NCBI GenBank assembly: GCA_019694155.1
Contig: JAIBCN010000011.1
Span: 1-50,322, forward strand
Direction: 5' to 3'
Length of the DNA stretch: 50,322 nt
Origin: Vicinamibacteria bacterium
GTDB taxonomy: Bacteria > Acidobacteriota > Vicinamibacteria > Fen-336 > JAGNNV01
Made by a program: the position numbers and the translations under genes. The notes beneath the pieces are model-generated. The model was given only the letters and a program-made list of their open reading frames with translations. It was not told the origin of the DNA and searched no databases. Shown here piece by piece: positions 1 through 8,004 of this stretch (positions are counted from its first letter, which is position 1; every line of letters begins with the position of its first letter).

Positions 1-350
1 GGCAGCGGGCTCGCCCAGGCCGCGGCCTCGACCGCGGGATCGGCCTTGACCACGGCGAGGAGCGCCCTTTGCCGGCTCTCGTGCGGGTTGTCGGCTGCGG
101 GGGCGGGAGCGGCCGCCGCCGCCCCGGTGATGGAACTCTGCCCGCCATCACCGCGCGTTTCCGAGAAATCGATATCGACCGAGAAGACGTTCTCGTACGC
201 GAAGCCAAGCGGCTTGTGGTAGTTGGTCCACGAATAGAGAGACAAGGTGGAAACCGCGAAGAGGACGAGGAAGCAGACGAAGATCTCCGCGATGACGAGC
301 GCGTTCGCACGCTTCCTGTTCCAGATGAGCCTGAAGAGATGACGGATCAC
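1..350 (-). CDS. ABC transporter permease, MacB/FtsX-like (partial, 3' end outside window)
   Basis: Only the N-terminal 116 or so residues are present; the gene runs off the left edge. Translation from GTG at 350 gives a basic cytoplasmic start (MIRHLFRLIWNRKRAN), then one hydrophobic segment at about residues 18-41, then a periplasmic stretch. This is the usual N-terminus of an FtsX/MacB-type permease. The GTG overlaps the stop of the upstream permease (GTGA), and a GGAGG-like ribosome site precedes it, so the two permeases are translationally coupled. Two separate permeases with one ATPase suggest a heteromeric exporter. The substrate cannot be read from the sequence. Family assignment rests on topology and context, because the diagnostic C-terminal three-helix bundle is not in the window. 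Confidence 0.75.
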   Translation of the reverse strand, partial: MIRHLFRLIWNRKRANALVIAEIFVCFLVLFAVSTLSLYSWTNYHKPLGFAYENVFSVDIDFSETRGDGGQSSITGAAAAAPAPAADNPHESRQRALLAVVKADPAVEAAAWASPL

Positions 351-1582
351 TTCACACCTCCCGCCAGAGCCTGGATGGGAGTCAGGCGCGACAGCCTCCA
401 GGCGGGCCATACGCCGGAGATGACACCGAAGGCCAGGGCGAAGGCGAAACCCCAGGCCGCGATGCGCCAGTTGAGAGAGAAGTGGGCGTAGGGAACGAGG
501 TCGCTCCGATTGAGCAAGGCAAGCAGCGCGGCCGAACTCACGAGAGCTAGGAGGCCTCCCACCACCGACAGGACCACATTCTCGAACAGAAACTGGAGCA
601 GGAGATCACTCGCGGAGGCGCCGAAGGCGCGGCGCACCCCGATCTCCGAGGCGCGCTCCAGCGCGCGGCTTACATTCAGGTTCACGAGGTTCACCGCGGG
701 CAGAATCATGAAGAGCGCGGCCGCGGTGAGCAGGATTGCCAGCAATCGGCCGCCCGCGTCTTCGGCCTGGAAGTCGCCGATGAAGAGCCGCGCGAAGGAA
801 GCGAAGAACGTCTCGGGAACCGCGTAGATGCGATCGAACTGCGGCGGAAGATCGATCTTGCCGAGGCGCACCTTGAACTCCTGCTGGACGCTTTCCACGG
901 CGCCTTTGTCCCTGAGCAGGAAGAGTGCGAAGAAGCCGCCGCGCAGCCGCGCCTTGTATTCGTCGCTCTTGGCCGTGGTCGTGGGGACGTAGATGTCCCC
1001 GGTAGCCATGAGCCTGAAGATCGGGACGTCGGGCACGACCCCCACCACCTTGAACGTCTGTCCGTCCGCCTCGATGGCCTGTCCGAGGGCGGGGCCGGCG
1101 CCGAAGAACTTCGCCCGCGTGGTCTCGTTGATGACCGCCACGAACCGGGCCTCGCTCACGTCGGCTTCCCCGAACGGCCCACCCTCGATGAACTCGAAGT
1201 CGAGAATACGGAAGAAGTCGGCGTCGGTGCGCTTGATCAGGGACTTGAGCCGGGCCCCCTTCCAATAGGAAATCACGGTCTCGGGCTGCGAGAGGATGGA
1301 CATGCGCTCGACCCCGGGAATGCCGCGCATGTAGCGGTCATAGAGCGCGTAGCCGCCCGGGCCGGTCGACATCGAATCCTTACCCTGCATGCGGACGTTG
1401 TCGACGACGAGGGTGCGATCACCCCTCGTCTCGGGCGGGTACGACGAGAAGATGTGATCGAGGATGGCCGCGGCCAGGGTGAGGACGAGGAGGGTAAAGC
1501 CGATTCCAAAGAGGCTCACGAAGGTGAAGAACTTGCGCCGGCCGAGGATCTTCAGACTGAGCTTTAGGTAATTGATGAGCAT
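347..1582 (-). CDS. ABC transporter permease, MacB/FtsX-like
   Basis: Complete 411-residue inner-membrane permease. One transmembrane segment lies near residues 17-40, followed by a large extracytoplasmic MacB-type domain (about 45-275) and three C-terminal segments (roughly 285-310, 335-360, 380-400). The conserved ERASEIGVRRAFGAS coupling-helix region before the last helices is typical of FtsX/MacB families. The start chosen is ATG at 1582 because AAGGAG lies seven bases upstream; a longer in-frame extension to 1645 would read through an intergenic hairpin. It is the third gene of the adaptor-ATPase-permease-permease operon and overlaps the next permease by 4 bp. Such systems move substrates from periplasm or inner membrane outward by mechanotransmission. 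The substrate is unknown. Confidence 0.88.
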   Translation of the reverse strand: MLINYLKLSLKILGRRKFFTFVSLFGIGFTLLVLTLAAAILDHIFSSYPPETRGDRTLVVDNVRMQGKDSMSTGPGGYALYDRYMRGIPGVERMSILSQPETVISYWKGARLKSLIKRTDADFFRILDFEFIEGGPFGEADVSEARFVAVINETTRAKFFGAGPALGQAIEADGQTFKVVGVVPDVPIFRLMATGDIYVPTTTAKSDEYKARLRGGFFALFLLRDKGAVESVQQEFKVRLGKIDLPPQFDRIYAVPETFFASFARLFIGDFQAEDAGGRLLAILLTAAALFMILPAVNLVNLNVSRALERASEIGVRRAFGASASDLLLQFLFENVVLSVVGGLLALVSSAALLALLNRSDLVPYAHFSLNWRIAAWGFAFALAFGVISGVWPAWRLSRLTPIQALAGGVK

Positions 1583-1601
1583 TGACTTCTCCTTGAGCTG
1601 G

Positions 1602-1621
1602 ATCCCGGCCTGCGCCGGGAT
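1602..1621. repeat. Palindromic hairpin, intergenic REP-like element
   Basis: Perfect inverted repeat ATCCCGGC-CTGC-GCCGGGAT between the ATPase and permease genes. Read on the plus strand it encodes the WIPACAGI signature seen in many small intergenic palindromic repeats of Gram-negative genomes. Together with the adjacent hairpin at 1624-1653 it forms a tandem structured spacer in the operon mRNA. Possible roles are mRNA stabilisation or differential expression of ATPase versus permease. Confidence 0.6.
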
Positions 1622-1623
1622 AC

Positions 1624-1653
1624 GCGGAGCGATGGCGTTCGCCATCTCTCCGC
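1624..1653. repeat. Long imperfect hairpin at the end of the ATPase gene
   Basis: Two 14-base arms (1624-1637 and 1640-1653) pair at 13 of 14 positions around a TT loop, touching the ATPase stop codon. There is no following U-tract on the minus-strand transcript, so an RNA-processing or partial-attenuation element is more likely than a simple terminator, because the operon appears to continue. Confidence 0.55.
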
Positions 1654-2330
1654 TAGTTGACCCGGCGTCCGTCGAACATGCGGATGGTGCGCGCGGTCTT
1701 CTCGGCCTGACGCGGATCGTGCGTGACCATGACCAGGGTCGTCTTCTCCCGCGTGTTCAGGTCCTGCAGGATGGCCATGATTTCGTCTCCCATTTGGGAA
1801 TCGAGGTTGCCGGTGGGCTCGTCCGCGAGGAGCACCCGCGGCTTCCCCACGATGGCCCGCGCGATGGCCACGCGCTGCTGCTGGCCCCCGGAGAGCTGCG
1901 AGGGAAAGTGATGCTTGCGCGCGGAGAGTCCCACCCGCTCGAGGGCCGCCTCCGCCGCCTTCCGCCGCTCGGATGCCCCGGCCTTCCGGTAGAGAAGCGG
2001 TATCTCGACGTTGTCGAGCACGGAGAGGTCGGGGATCAGGTGGAACGACTGGAACACGAAGCCGATCGATTCGTTGCGCAGGCGCGCGAGGGCCTTGTCC
2101 GAAGCGTCGGTGACTGCGGCGCCTCCGAGGGAGATCGTGCCCTTGCTTGGGGCATCGAGCAGTCCCATGAGGTGCATGAGGGTGCTCTTGCCGCAGCCCG
2201 AGGGACCCATGATGGAGACGAACTCGCCCTCCTCGATGTCGAGGTTGACCCCGGAGAGAGCCACGGTCTCGATGCGGTCGGTGCGGTAGACCTTCTCGAC
2301 GTTGTCGAGGCGGATCATTGGAACGCTCAT
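1653..2330 (-). CDS. ABC transporter ATP-binding protein, MacB/LolD-type
   Basis: 225-residue ATPase that energises the export complex at the cytoplasmic face. Walker A is GPSGCGKST at residues 42-50; the signature is LSGGQQQRVAIARAI; Walker B is VLLADEPTGNLD; the switch His is in VTHD. Length and motifs match the MacB/LolD/FtsE class of stand-alone ATPases. Start ATG at 2330 overlaps the adaptor stop codon (ATGA), so it is translationally coupled to the gene before it. An in-frame ATG at 2318 is an alternative. Unlike MacB itself, ATPase and permease are separate polypeptides here. Confidence 0.93.
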   Translation of the reverse strand: MSVPMIRLDNVEKVYRTDRIETVALSGVNLDIEEGEFVSIMGPSGCGKSTLMHLMGLLDAPSKGTISLGGAAVTDASDKALARLRNESIGFVFQSFHLIPDLSVLDNVEIPLLYRKAGASERRKAAEAALERVGLSARKHHFPSQLSGGQQQRVAIARAIVGKPRVLLADEPTGNLDSQMGDEIMAILQDLNTREKTTLVMVTHDPRQAEKTARTIRMFDGRRVN

Positions 2331-3571
2331 TTCAGTTTCAGCTCCCGTGCATAAAGGTAGTTGGTCATGTCGGAGACGATCAGTTCGTCTCCCGGCTGCA
2401 CGCCTCTCGAAATCTCGACCGCGTCGTAGCCGATGAGTCCCAGGTCCACACGGGTGCGCGCCGCGACGCCGTCGCGAACCACGAAGACGTCCTGCGACCC
2501 TTCGCCGGTCAGGAACGGACCGCGGGCCACGCGGACAGCGTCGGCGCGGCGGTCGGTGACGATGTAGACGTCGGCCTTGAGGCTCGGACGCAGGACCGCG
2601 TGAGTGGGCTCGGCCAGGCGGATCCACAACCGCATGACGCCATCGCGCACGGTGGGCTCGACCGTGCTCACCTCTCCGCGCAGATCCGTCTTGCCGATCC
2701 GGACGAGGGCTTGAAGCCCGGCGCGCAGGGAGCGGCCATGGACGGCGGAGACGGTGGCCTCGATGCGGAACGACTTGAGGTCCGACAGCCGGGCGAGAGG
2801 TTCGCCCCGGCGGACCAGCGCGCCCGCCTCGGTGACCGCCCAAGTCACGACACTGCTCCGGTCCACCCGGGTCGAGCCCAGATCGAGGACGCGGCGGGCC
2901 TCGCGACGCTGGCTCTCGAGGGTCGCGAGCTCGAGATTCATGCCGTCGATCTGCGCCTTCGTCATCTCCTCGGCGATGGAGCGCGAGGCCAGGAGGCGCT
3001 TCAGCTCGAGCGCGGCCTTCGCCTCGTTGAGTTGAGCCTCACGCAGACCGTCTTTCGAGACGAGTCCCGATGCCGCAAGCTCGGTCTGCTGGGCGAGACG
3101 TGCGCGCAGCGACTCGACCTCGAGCCGCTTCGCTTCGGTGGTGGCGTCGAGGTCGGCGAGACGACTCTGCAGATCGAGCCGCGTCCGCCGCTGATCGTTT
3201 CGCTTGAGCTCCACGTCGCGCTCGAGTTTGTCGAAAGCGACGGTCTGCTCCGAGAGGTCGAGATCCAGGATCGCCTCGCCCGGCTTGATCGGATCTCCCG
3301 CCCGCTTGAGGATGCGGGTGACCCGCGCGTCCACCGGGCTCGCGATGACCTCCTCGAGATCAGGAGTGACCGTCCCGCTCGCGGCAACCGACGCTTCCAC
3401 CGGACCGCGGTCCACCTTCTCGACGCGCACACGCGAGCGAGGCACGGAGGGACGCAGGAGGGAGGGACCGTAGCTGAAAGCCAGGAAGAGGGCGGTCACC
3501 AAGACCGCGGCCGCGACGACGCGGCGGCGCTTCTGCGCAGCGACGAACGCGGGGTCGAGGGCTCGGTCCAT
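2327..3571 (-). CDS. Periplasmic adaptor (membrane fusion) protein, HlyD/MacA family
   Basis: 414-residue membrane-anchored adaptor linking an inner-membrane ABC exporter to an outer-membrane channel. A cytoplasmic basic start is followed by one transmembrane segment (about 19-36). Then come a biotinyl-lipoyl half motif (GTVTPDLEEVIASPVDARV), a long alpha-helical hairpin rich in Leu, Arg and Glu (about 105-230), a second lipoyl half, and beta-barrel and membrane-proximal domains (FRIEATVSAVHGRSLRAG; VQPGDELIVSD). It heads the operon with the ATPase and two permeases. A consensus sigma-54 promoter ends 12 bp before its start codon. No outer-membrane TolC homologue is in the window. Confidence 0.9.
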   Translation of the reverse strand: MDRALDPAFVAAQKRRRVVAAAVLVTALFLAFSYGPSLLRPSVPRSRVRVEKVDRGPVEASVAASGTVTPDLEEVIASPVDARVTRILKRAGDPIKPGEAILDLDLSEQTVAFDKLERDVELKRNDQRRTRLDLQSRLADLDATTEAKRLEVESLRARLAQQTELAASGLVSKDGLREAQLNEAKAALELKRLLASRSIAEEMTKAQIDGMNLELATLESQRREARRVLDLGSTRVDRSSVVTWAVTEAGALVRRGEPLARLSDLKSFRIEATVSAVHGRSLRAGLQALVRIGKTDLRGEVSTVEPTVRDGVMRLWIRLAEPTHAVLRPSLKADVYIVTDRRADAVRVARGPFLTGEGSQDVFVVRDGVAARTRVDLGLIGYDAVEISRGVQPGDELIVSDMTNYLYARELKLK

Positions 3572-3583
3572 ACGCCTCGGAAG

Positions 3584-3599
3584 AGCAACCGCCGTGCCA
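3584..3599 (-). promoter_or_regulatory. Sigma-54 (RpoN) -24/-12 promoter of the ABC exporter operon
   Basis: Reading the minus strand, TGGCACG (3599-3593), four bases, TTGC (3588-3585) and T match the sigma-54 consensus TGGCACG-N4-TTGCW at every specified base. The invariant GG and GC have the required 10-bp spacing. The predicted start of transcription is near 3573, only two bases before the ATG at 3571, so the mRNA would be nearly leaderless. RpoN is encoded at 12226-13854. Activation would need an AAA+ enhancer-binding protein, none of which is encoded here. Confidence 0.75.
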
Positions 3600-3650
3600 C
3601 CGCAAGCGCCTCGTTTCTCCTGGGTTTAGGACTCAGCAGAGGGGATGCTT

Positions 3651-3690
3651 CGTACGCCTCCGTACGATTTCGTCCGGAACCGTACGGTGA
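3651..3690. repeat. Four 10-bp-phased CGTACG repeats, candidate activator-binding array
   Basis: CGTACG occurs at 3651, 3661 and 3681 and CGTCCG at 3671, so four near-identical palindromic hexamers are spaced exactly one helical turn apart. The array lies 78-113 bp upstream of the predicted sigma-54 start, within the usual range for enhancer-binding protein sites, and 56-95 bp before the divergent glycosidase gene. It could be a shared operator. Function is inferred from position and phasing. Confidence 0.5.
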
Positions 3691-3733
3691 GGCCCAGCCT
3701 CGATCCTGGAGGTCGGAAGTGGGCACTGGTGAC

Positions 3734-3739
3734 TATGAT
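3734..3739 (+). promoter_or_regulatory. -10-like hexamer before the glycosidase gene
   Basis: TATGAT (5 of 6 to the -10 consensus) ends six bases before GTG 3746, so transcription would begin at about the start codon. No convincing -35 element is seen at 17-18 bp. This is weak evidence for a leaderless mRNA. Confidence 0.3.
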
Positions 3740-3745
3740 CCGGGC

Positions 3746-5857
3746 GTGCGCGTCGTCACCCCATTCCTATGCCTCGGACTGCTGACCGTAGCGGCACGCA
3801 CGGATGCCCAGTCGCTCGGGGAACCGCCCAACGTCGCGGCCACGCTGTCCGAAGCGGCGGGCCGGATGTCCCTCACTTACGAAGGCCGTCCCATCGTCGC
3901 GGGCGCGGTGAACGCGGATCCAGGCGCCACCGCCGAACGGCGGATGGTGGCGGATGAATCGAATGGCGCGCTCACCCAGGTCATCAAGTGGACGGCTCGG
4001 GGCAAGGGCCGGATCACCCTGGACCTCGAGGTGCAGGGCAGCGCGGACGCCATCGCGGTGGAAGCCGACCGCACCGACTCGACGCTGCCCATTGTCCGGA
4101 GTTCCATCGGCCCCAGCCACAATCGGAGGAATCGCGCGGTGTATGACCGCGCCCGCGACTGGACGGTGTCCATCGATGCCGGGGCGGAGCTGGCCCTCAC
4201 CCCCATGGCCACATCCGCGGCGCGAGCGTCGTTTCGCCTTCAGGCCACGGGTCTTGAGATCGTTCTGCGCTTCCGGCCGCGCTTCTATCAGAAGCATCGT
4301 GGCCTCAAATATTTCCAACCATGGACCTATCAGCCATGGAAAGGGTCGGTGACCGGGTGGACTTCCTGGTATGCCTTCCGCGACAAGGTCACACAGAAGG
4401 ACGTCGCGGAGACCGCGGCGGTGATCGCGGAGACGCTCGCTCCCTTCGGGTACGAATACGTTCAGATCGACGACGGTTTTCAGCAGGACCCGATCGGCGT
4501 TCCGGACCACTGGCTGAAGACGAACGACAAGTTTCCCGGCGGCCTCGATGGACTGAAGAAGTCGATCGTCGATCGAAGCCTCAAGCCGGGCCTGTGGACC
4601 AATGTCTCATTCGCCCAGGCCGACTACGCCCTCGCGCACCCCGGATACTTCGTGCCCGGACCGGACGGCAAGCCGGCCTACGGCAACTGGGTCGGCTACG
4701 TGATGGACGGATCGAACCCGAAGACGCTCGCCGATCTCGTGACCCCGGTGTACCGATCGCTCGTCGATTCCGGCTGGCAGTACTTCAAGGTGGATGCGCT
4801 GCGTCACCTGCGGTACGAGGGCTACAACAGCTTCGGGGACTACTTCGCGCGGAGACACCTGGATCGCGAGGCGGTCTTCCGTCAGTTCGCGTCCTCCATC
4901 ACTTCGACGCTCGGGCCCAAGGTGTTCAAGCTCATGTGCTGGGGCGTCCGCCCGGAGTTGATCGGCCTCTTCGACGGGTGCCGGCTCGGCAACGACGGCT
5001 TCGGCTACGGGGGCTTCTCCGAGTACAACTCGTTCAACAACATCGTCTGGCGCAACGATCCCGATCACATCGAACTCACCCAGCCCGACGCGTATCGAGC
5101 GACCACGCTCACGTCGCTCACCGGCTCGATCCTGATGCTCACCGATCCGCCCGCGGTCTATCGCACGGATCGGGTGGAAGCGGCGAGGCGCACCTCGCCC
5201 GTGCTCTTCGCCCAGCCCGGCCAGATCTACGACGTGGAGCCGTCGCGTTCGAACGTCCTCTCCCGGGCTGCGGTCGAGATGTCGGGCAGCGGCCCGCGCA
5301 CCTTCGACGCCACCCAGGCGCTCTCCGTCCACTATCTCCACGCGATCGATGTAAGCCGGCCGTACGAGCAATGGATGGTGCTGGCGCGCACCGGCGGCGA
5401 CAGCGCGCCCATCCGCTTCGCCGATCTCGGTCTCGCCGCGGATCGCGATTACCTCGCCTTCGAGTTCTGGACGAAGTCATTCCTGGGCTCGTTCCGCGAA
5501 ACGTTCATGCCTGGGGACGTGGATCCGCGTTTCGGCGTTCAGGTCTTCTGCCTTCGCGAGAGGACAACTCACCCGCAGCTCGTGGCCACGAATCGCCACG
5601 TGTCCTGCGGCGCAATGGACATATCCAACCTCAGCTGGAGCCCGGGCTCGCTCGAAGGCATCAGCAGCGTCGTGGGAGGCGATCCTTACGAGCTCTACCT
5701 GACCGAGCCCGCGGGCTACTCGTTCGTGAACGCGCGAGTCGAGGGCGCGCTGGTTTCAGCCAACGAGAAGGTCGGCAGCCTGCGCCGGCTGCGCCTGCTC
5801 TCCGCCCGGAACGGCGAGGTGCGCTGGCGTCTCGACTACCGGGTCGACGCGCCCTGA
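3746..5857 (+). CDS. Secreted GH36-like glycoside hydrolase (alpha-galactosidase / raffinose-synthase clan)
   Basis: About 703 residues with an N-terminal signal peptide (VRVVTPFLCLGLLTVAARTDAQ). An N-terminal beta-sandwich of about 190 residues precedes a (beta/alpha)8 barrel. Clan motifs are GWTSWY (204-209), YVQIDDGFQ (238-246), YFKVDAL with the likely nucleophile Asp350, and CRLGNDGF with the likely acid/base Asp417. A C-terminal beta domain follows. Predicted to release alpha-linked galactose or a similar sugar outside the cytoplasm; exact specificity is not readable. The GTG start is preferred because it places the signal peptide at the N-terminus; the same frame is open far upstream, but that part is antisense to the adaptor gene. 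Its end overlaps the converging 5836-7572 gene by 22 bp. Confidence 0.8.
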   Translation: MRVVTPFLCLGLLTVAARTDAQSLGEPPNVAATLSEAAGRMSLTYEGRPIVAGAVNADPGATAERRMVADESNGALTQVIKWTARGKGRITLDLEVQGSADAIAVEADRTDSTLPIVRSSIGPSHNRRNRAVYDRARDWTVSIDAGAELALTPMATSAARASFRLQATGLEIVLRFRPRFYQKHRGLKYFQPWTYQPWKGSVTGWTSWYAFRDKVTQKDVAETAAVIAETLAPFGYEYVQIDDGFQQDPIGVPDHWLKTNDKFPGGLDGLKKSIVDRSLKPGLWTNVSFAQADYALAHPGYFVPGPDGKPAYGNWVGYVMDGSNPKTLADLVTPVYRSLVDSGWQYFKVDALRHLRYEGYNSFGDYFARRHLDREAVFRQFASSITSTLGPKVFKLMCWGVRPELIGLFDGCRLGNDGFGYGGFSEYNSFNNIVWRNDPDHIELTQPDAYRATTLTSLTGSILMLTDPPAVYRTDRVEAARRTSPVLFAQPGQIYDVEPSRSNVLSRAAVEMSGSGPRTFDATQALSVHYLHAIDVSRPYEQWMVLARTGGDSAPIRFADLGLAADRDYLAFEFWTKSFLGSFRETFMPGDVDPRFGVQVFCLRERTTHPQLVATNRHVSCGAMDISNLSWSPGSLEGISSVVGGDPYELYLTEPAGYSFVNARVEGALVSANEKVGSLRRLRLLSARNGEVRWRLDYRVDAP

Positions 5858-7572
5858 GCCGAGCAGCCCGGCAGCCGGAACGCGCCGATGCGCGTTGAAT
5901 AGCTCGCAGCGTCCTTCTTCACGTAGTCGCCCACGTACCAGATCGTGCAGTCGTCTCTCGGATCGATCGCCGTCTGGGTGTAGTCCTCCCATCGCTGGGC
6001 GCGGGGGCGAGAGGCGCCAGAGCCGCCATCCGCGGCTTCGCCCGCGACCAGAACGGTTTCCCGGAGCGTGAGCTGACCGGGAGGATCGTTCGCCCCGCGG
6101 CCGGCGAAACGCTGGCCCGCGAAGTTCGGCGATCCGCCAAACGAATACCCGACGCCGATATTGCCGAGCCTGTCCAGGGCCGGACTCGGCAGCCATCGAT
6201 AGAAGCCCTCCGGCGCATAGGTACCCTGTTGATGCAGCGCCACGCTCCTCGCCTTGTCCTGGCTGACGCGGAACTCATACCAGCGCACGCCGCCACCTTG
6301 AGCCGCGGTGTCGATGGAGTGCGCGGCGACAAGACTCTCGCGGCCGCCGATCCGCCGATACACGAGCCTCGCCATGAGCTTGTCGCCCTGCGCGTCGAGT
6401 CGAAGCTCGCTTCCCGGCTGCGGCACGCAGTACGTGAGTTGTCCGCCGCACAGGTAGTGATACGGCGCCACCTTGATCGCCTGGGGCCCGAGGACCGCGG
6501 TCTTCTTCGGGTCCTTCCAGTCGACGTGAAACTGCCAGACGTTGATGATGTCGTCCTTCAGGATGCCGTCGAGCTGCCTTCCGCCCGCGGCCATCATGAT
6601 GTTCGGCGCGCCCTTCGGAGGCAGAGCCTTGCCGTCGATGTCGGCATTGTTGAGGAAGTTGACGTCGTTGATGATGACGCACTGCTCCGAGGCGGGGAGC
6701 CCCTTGAGCATCTTCTCGCGATCGACGACGCAGGCGTGCTTCTCCGTGGCCACCGTCTCCGAGATACGGTCGTCGCTCGTGCTCGTGGGCACGTAGTACC
6801 CGTCAGTCCAGATGGCCGGCCGCGGATAGTCGGGAAAGAGCGGGCGGAGGAACTCGTAGCGATACCAGGCGCCGAGAGGATCGGGCGTCGCGGAAATCGC
6901 GTAGCACATCGAGTACGGTCCCTGCGGTCCCGGAGTCAGCGAGGGTCGCGGGCCGGGCGTTGGTGAAGGCGTTGGAGTCGCAGGCGGCGGCTGATACAAA
7001 GGGGCGGCAGCGCCCGGCTGATTCGCGATGCCGGGCACGCTCGACTGGGGCACCCCCGCGGGCGCGGGCGGGATCTGGTCGGGACGGACCGGTCCCCTTG
7101 AGAACAGGGGCATGACAATAAGCCAGCGATCGGCGAGCTGGTCGTAGCGCACGACCACGTCGCCGCTGACGCGAGCCTCGCAGTTCCCGCCGAACCCTTT
7201 GAAGACGTTGTTCGCGCGGACGGGGCCATACAGGACCTTCCCGGTCGCGTCGAACTTCCTCCCCTTCCGGGTGAAGATCGCCATGCCCGCGCCGTTCACG
7301 GTCTGGACGATGTGGTCGGGCCCCACCGCGAGGCTGTTGTCCGAAGGATTCCTGACCGTCGCCACCCCCTGGGGCCCGCTGAAACCGAGGCCGAGGCCAT
7401 CGAAGCTCTCCACGAGTTCAGGCCCGGGCAGGGCCCCGTGCGTGGTCTGTTCGACCGCGGCGGCCGCGGGCGGGATGGAAGGGGCCGTGTAAGGAGTCGG
7501 GGCCGGAGGCGGCGAAGGCGCTTGTGCCCGCCCCAGGGCGGCCGCGACGAGCAGGAGACCGAGGGCGTTCAT
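5836..7572 (-). CDS. Secreted protein of unknown function
   Basis: 578 residues. A clear signal peptide (MNALGLLLVAAALGRAQA) is followed by a Pro/Ala-rich linker. A large domain follows with repeated beta-strand and turn patterns (for example NSLAVGPDHIVQTVNG and DQLADRWLIVMPLF), which may be propeller-like. A second linker near residues 200-217 is made of TPTPSPTPGP units. Seven Cys residues sit in the mature part. I do not recognise a catalytic motif or a named family. It lies 3 bp after the cupin gene's stop and may be co-transcribed with it. Its 3' end overlaps the convergent glycosidase by 22 bp. It is likely extracytoplasmic; any role in binding a polymer is speculation. Confidence 0.7.
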   Translation of the reverse strand: MNALGLLLVAAALGRAQAPSPPPAPTPYTAPSIPPAAAAVEQTTHGALPGPELVESFDGLGLGFSGPQGVATVRNPSDNSLAVGPDHIVQTVNGAGMAIFTRKGRKFDATGKVLYGPVRANNVFKGFGGNCEARVSGDVVVRYDQLADRWLIVMPLFSRGPVRPDQIPPAPAGVPQSSVPGIANQPGAAAPLYQPPPATPTPSPTPGPRPSLTPGPQGPYSMCYAISATPDPLGAWYRYEFLRPLFPDYPRPAIWTDGYYVPTSTSDDRISETVATEKHACVVDREKMLKGLPASEQCVIINDVNFLNNADIDGKALPPKGAPNIMMAAGGRQLDGILKDDIINVWQFHVDWKDPKKTAVLGPQAIKVAPYHYLCGGQLTYCVPQPGSELRLDAQGDKLMARLVYRRIGGRESLVAAHSIDTAAQGGGVRWYEFRVSQDKARSVALHQQGTYAPEGFYRWLPSPALDRLGNIGVGYSFGGSPNFAGQRFAGRGANDPPGQLTLRETVLVAGEAADGGSGASRPRAQRWEDYTQTAIDPRDDCTIWYVGDYVKKDAASYSTRIGAFRLPGCSAQGASTR

Positions 7573-7575
7573 CCT

Positions 7576-7950
7576 CTACGGCTTGCTGGTGCCGGCGCGG
7601 CCATAGCGGTCTTCGAGACGGACCACGTCGTCAAGCTCGGGCGTCGAGACTTCGACGAGGTCGACCTCGGTCATTCCGGTCATGCGATGGACAGTGTGCG
7701 GGGTGATGTGAAAGAGATCCCCCGGCTTCATCTCGGTCTTCTTCAGTTTCGTCGGATCGTCCTTCGAGCCGGTCTCGAAGAGCAGTGTCCCGGCCTGCAC
7801 CAGGATGGTCTCGTCCTTGACGTTGTGATACTGGAGGGAAAGGCTCTCGCCCTTGTTGATGTGAAGGAGCTTCCCGACATAGCGGTCGGTGCGGGCCCAC
7901 CAGATCTCGTAACCCCAGGGTTTGTCGATTCTCTTTGCGCTCTCGTTCAT
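7576..7950 (-). CDS. Cupin-domain protein, mannose-6-phosphate isomerase type II-like
   Basis: 124-residue single cupin. It begins RIDKPWGYEIWWA, the conserved PWG(Y/W)E start of the C-terminal isomerase domain of ManC-type enzymes. Metal-binding cupin motif 1 is QYHNVKDETILVQAG and motif 2 includes PGDLFHITPHTVHRM. Expected activity is sugar-phosphate isomerisation, or sugar binding if degenerate. The stand-alone form lacks the nucleotidyltransferase domain of ManC. A GAGAGG site lies just before ATG 7950. It sits 54 bp after the Enzyme I gene on the same strand and 3 bp before the next secreted-protein gene, so it may be a distal part of the same transcript. Confidence 0.8.
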   Translation of the reverse strand: MNESAKRIDKPWGYEIWWARTDRYVGKLLHINKGESLSLQYHNVKDETILVQAGTLLFETGSKDDPTKLKKTEMKPGDLFHITPHTVHRMTGMTEVDLVEVSTPELDDVVRLEDRYGRAGTSKP

Positions 7951-8004
7951 GAGCCTCTCTTGTCTTGTTGATCCGATGTTTCTTCGGGGAGCCGATTATC
8001 CGCC

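Noticed and set aside
2318..3745. Long upstream in-frame extension of the glycosidase gene
   Set aside because: It is antisense to the adaptor gene, has no family features, and would bury the signal peptide at residue 477.
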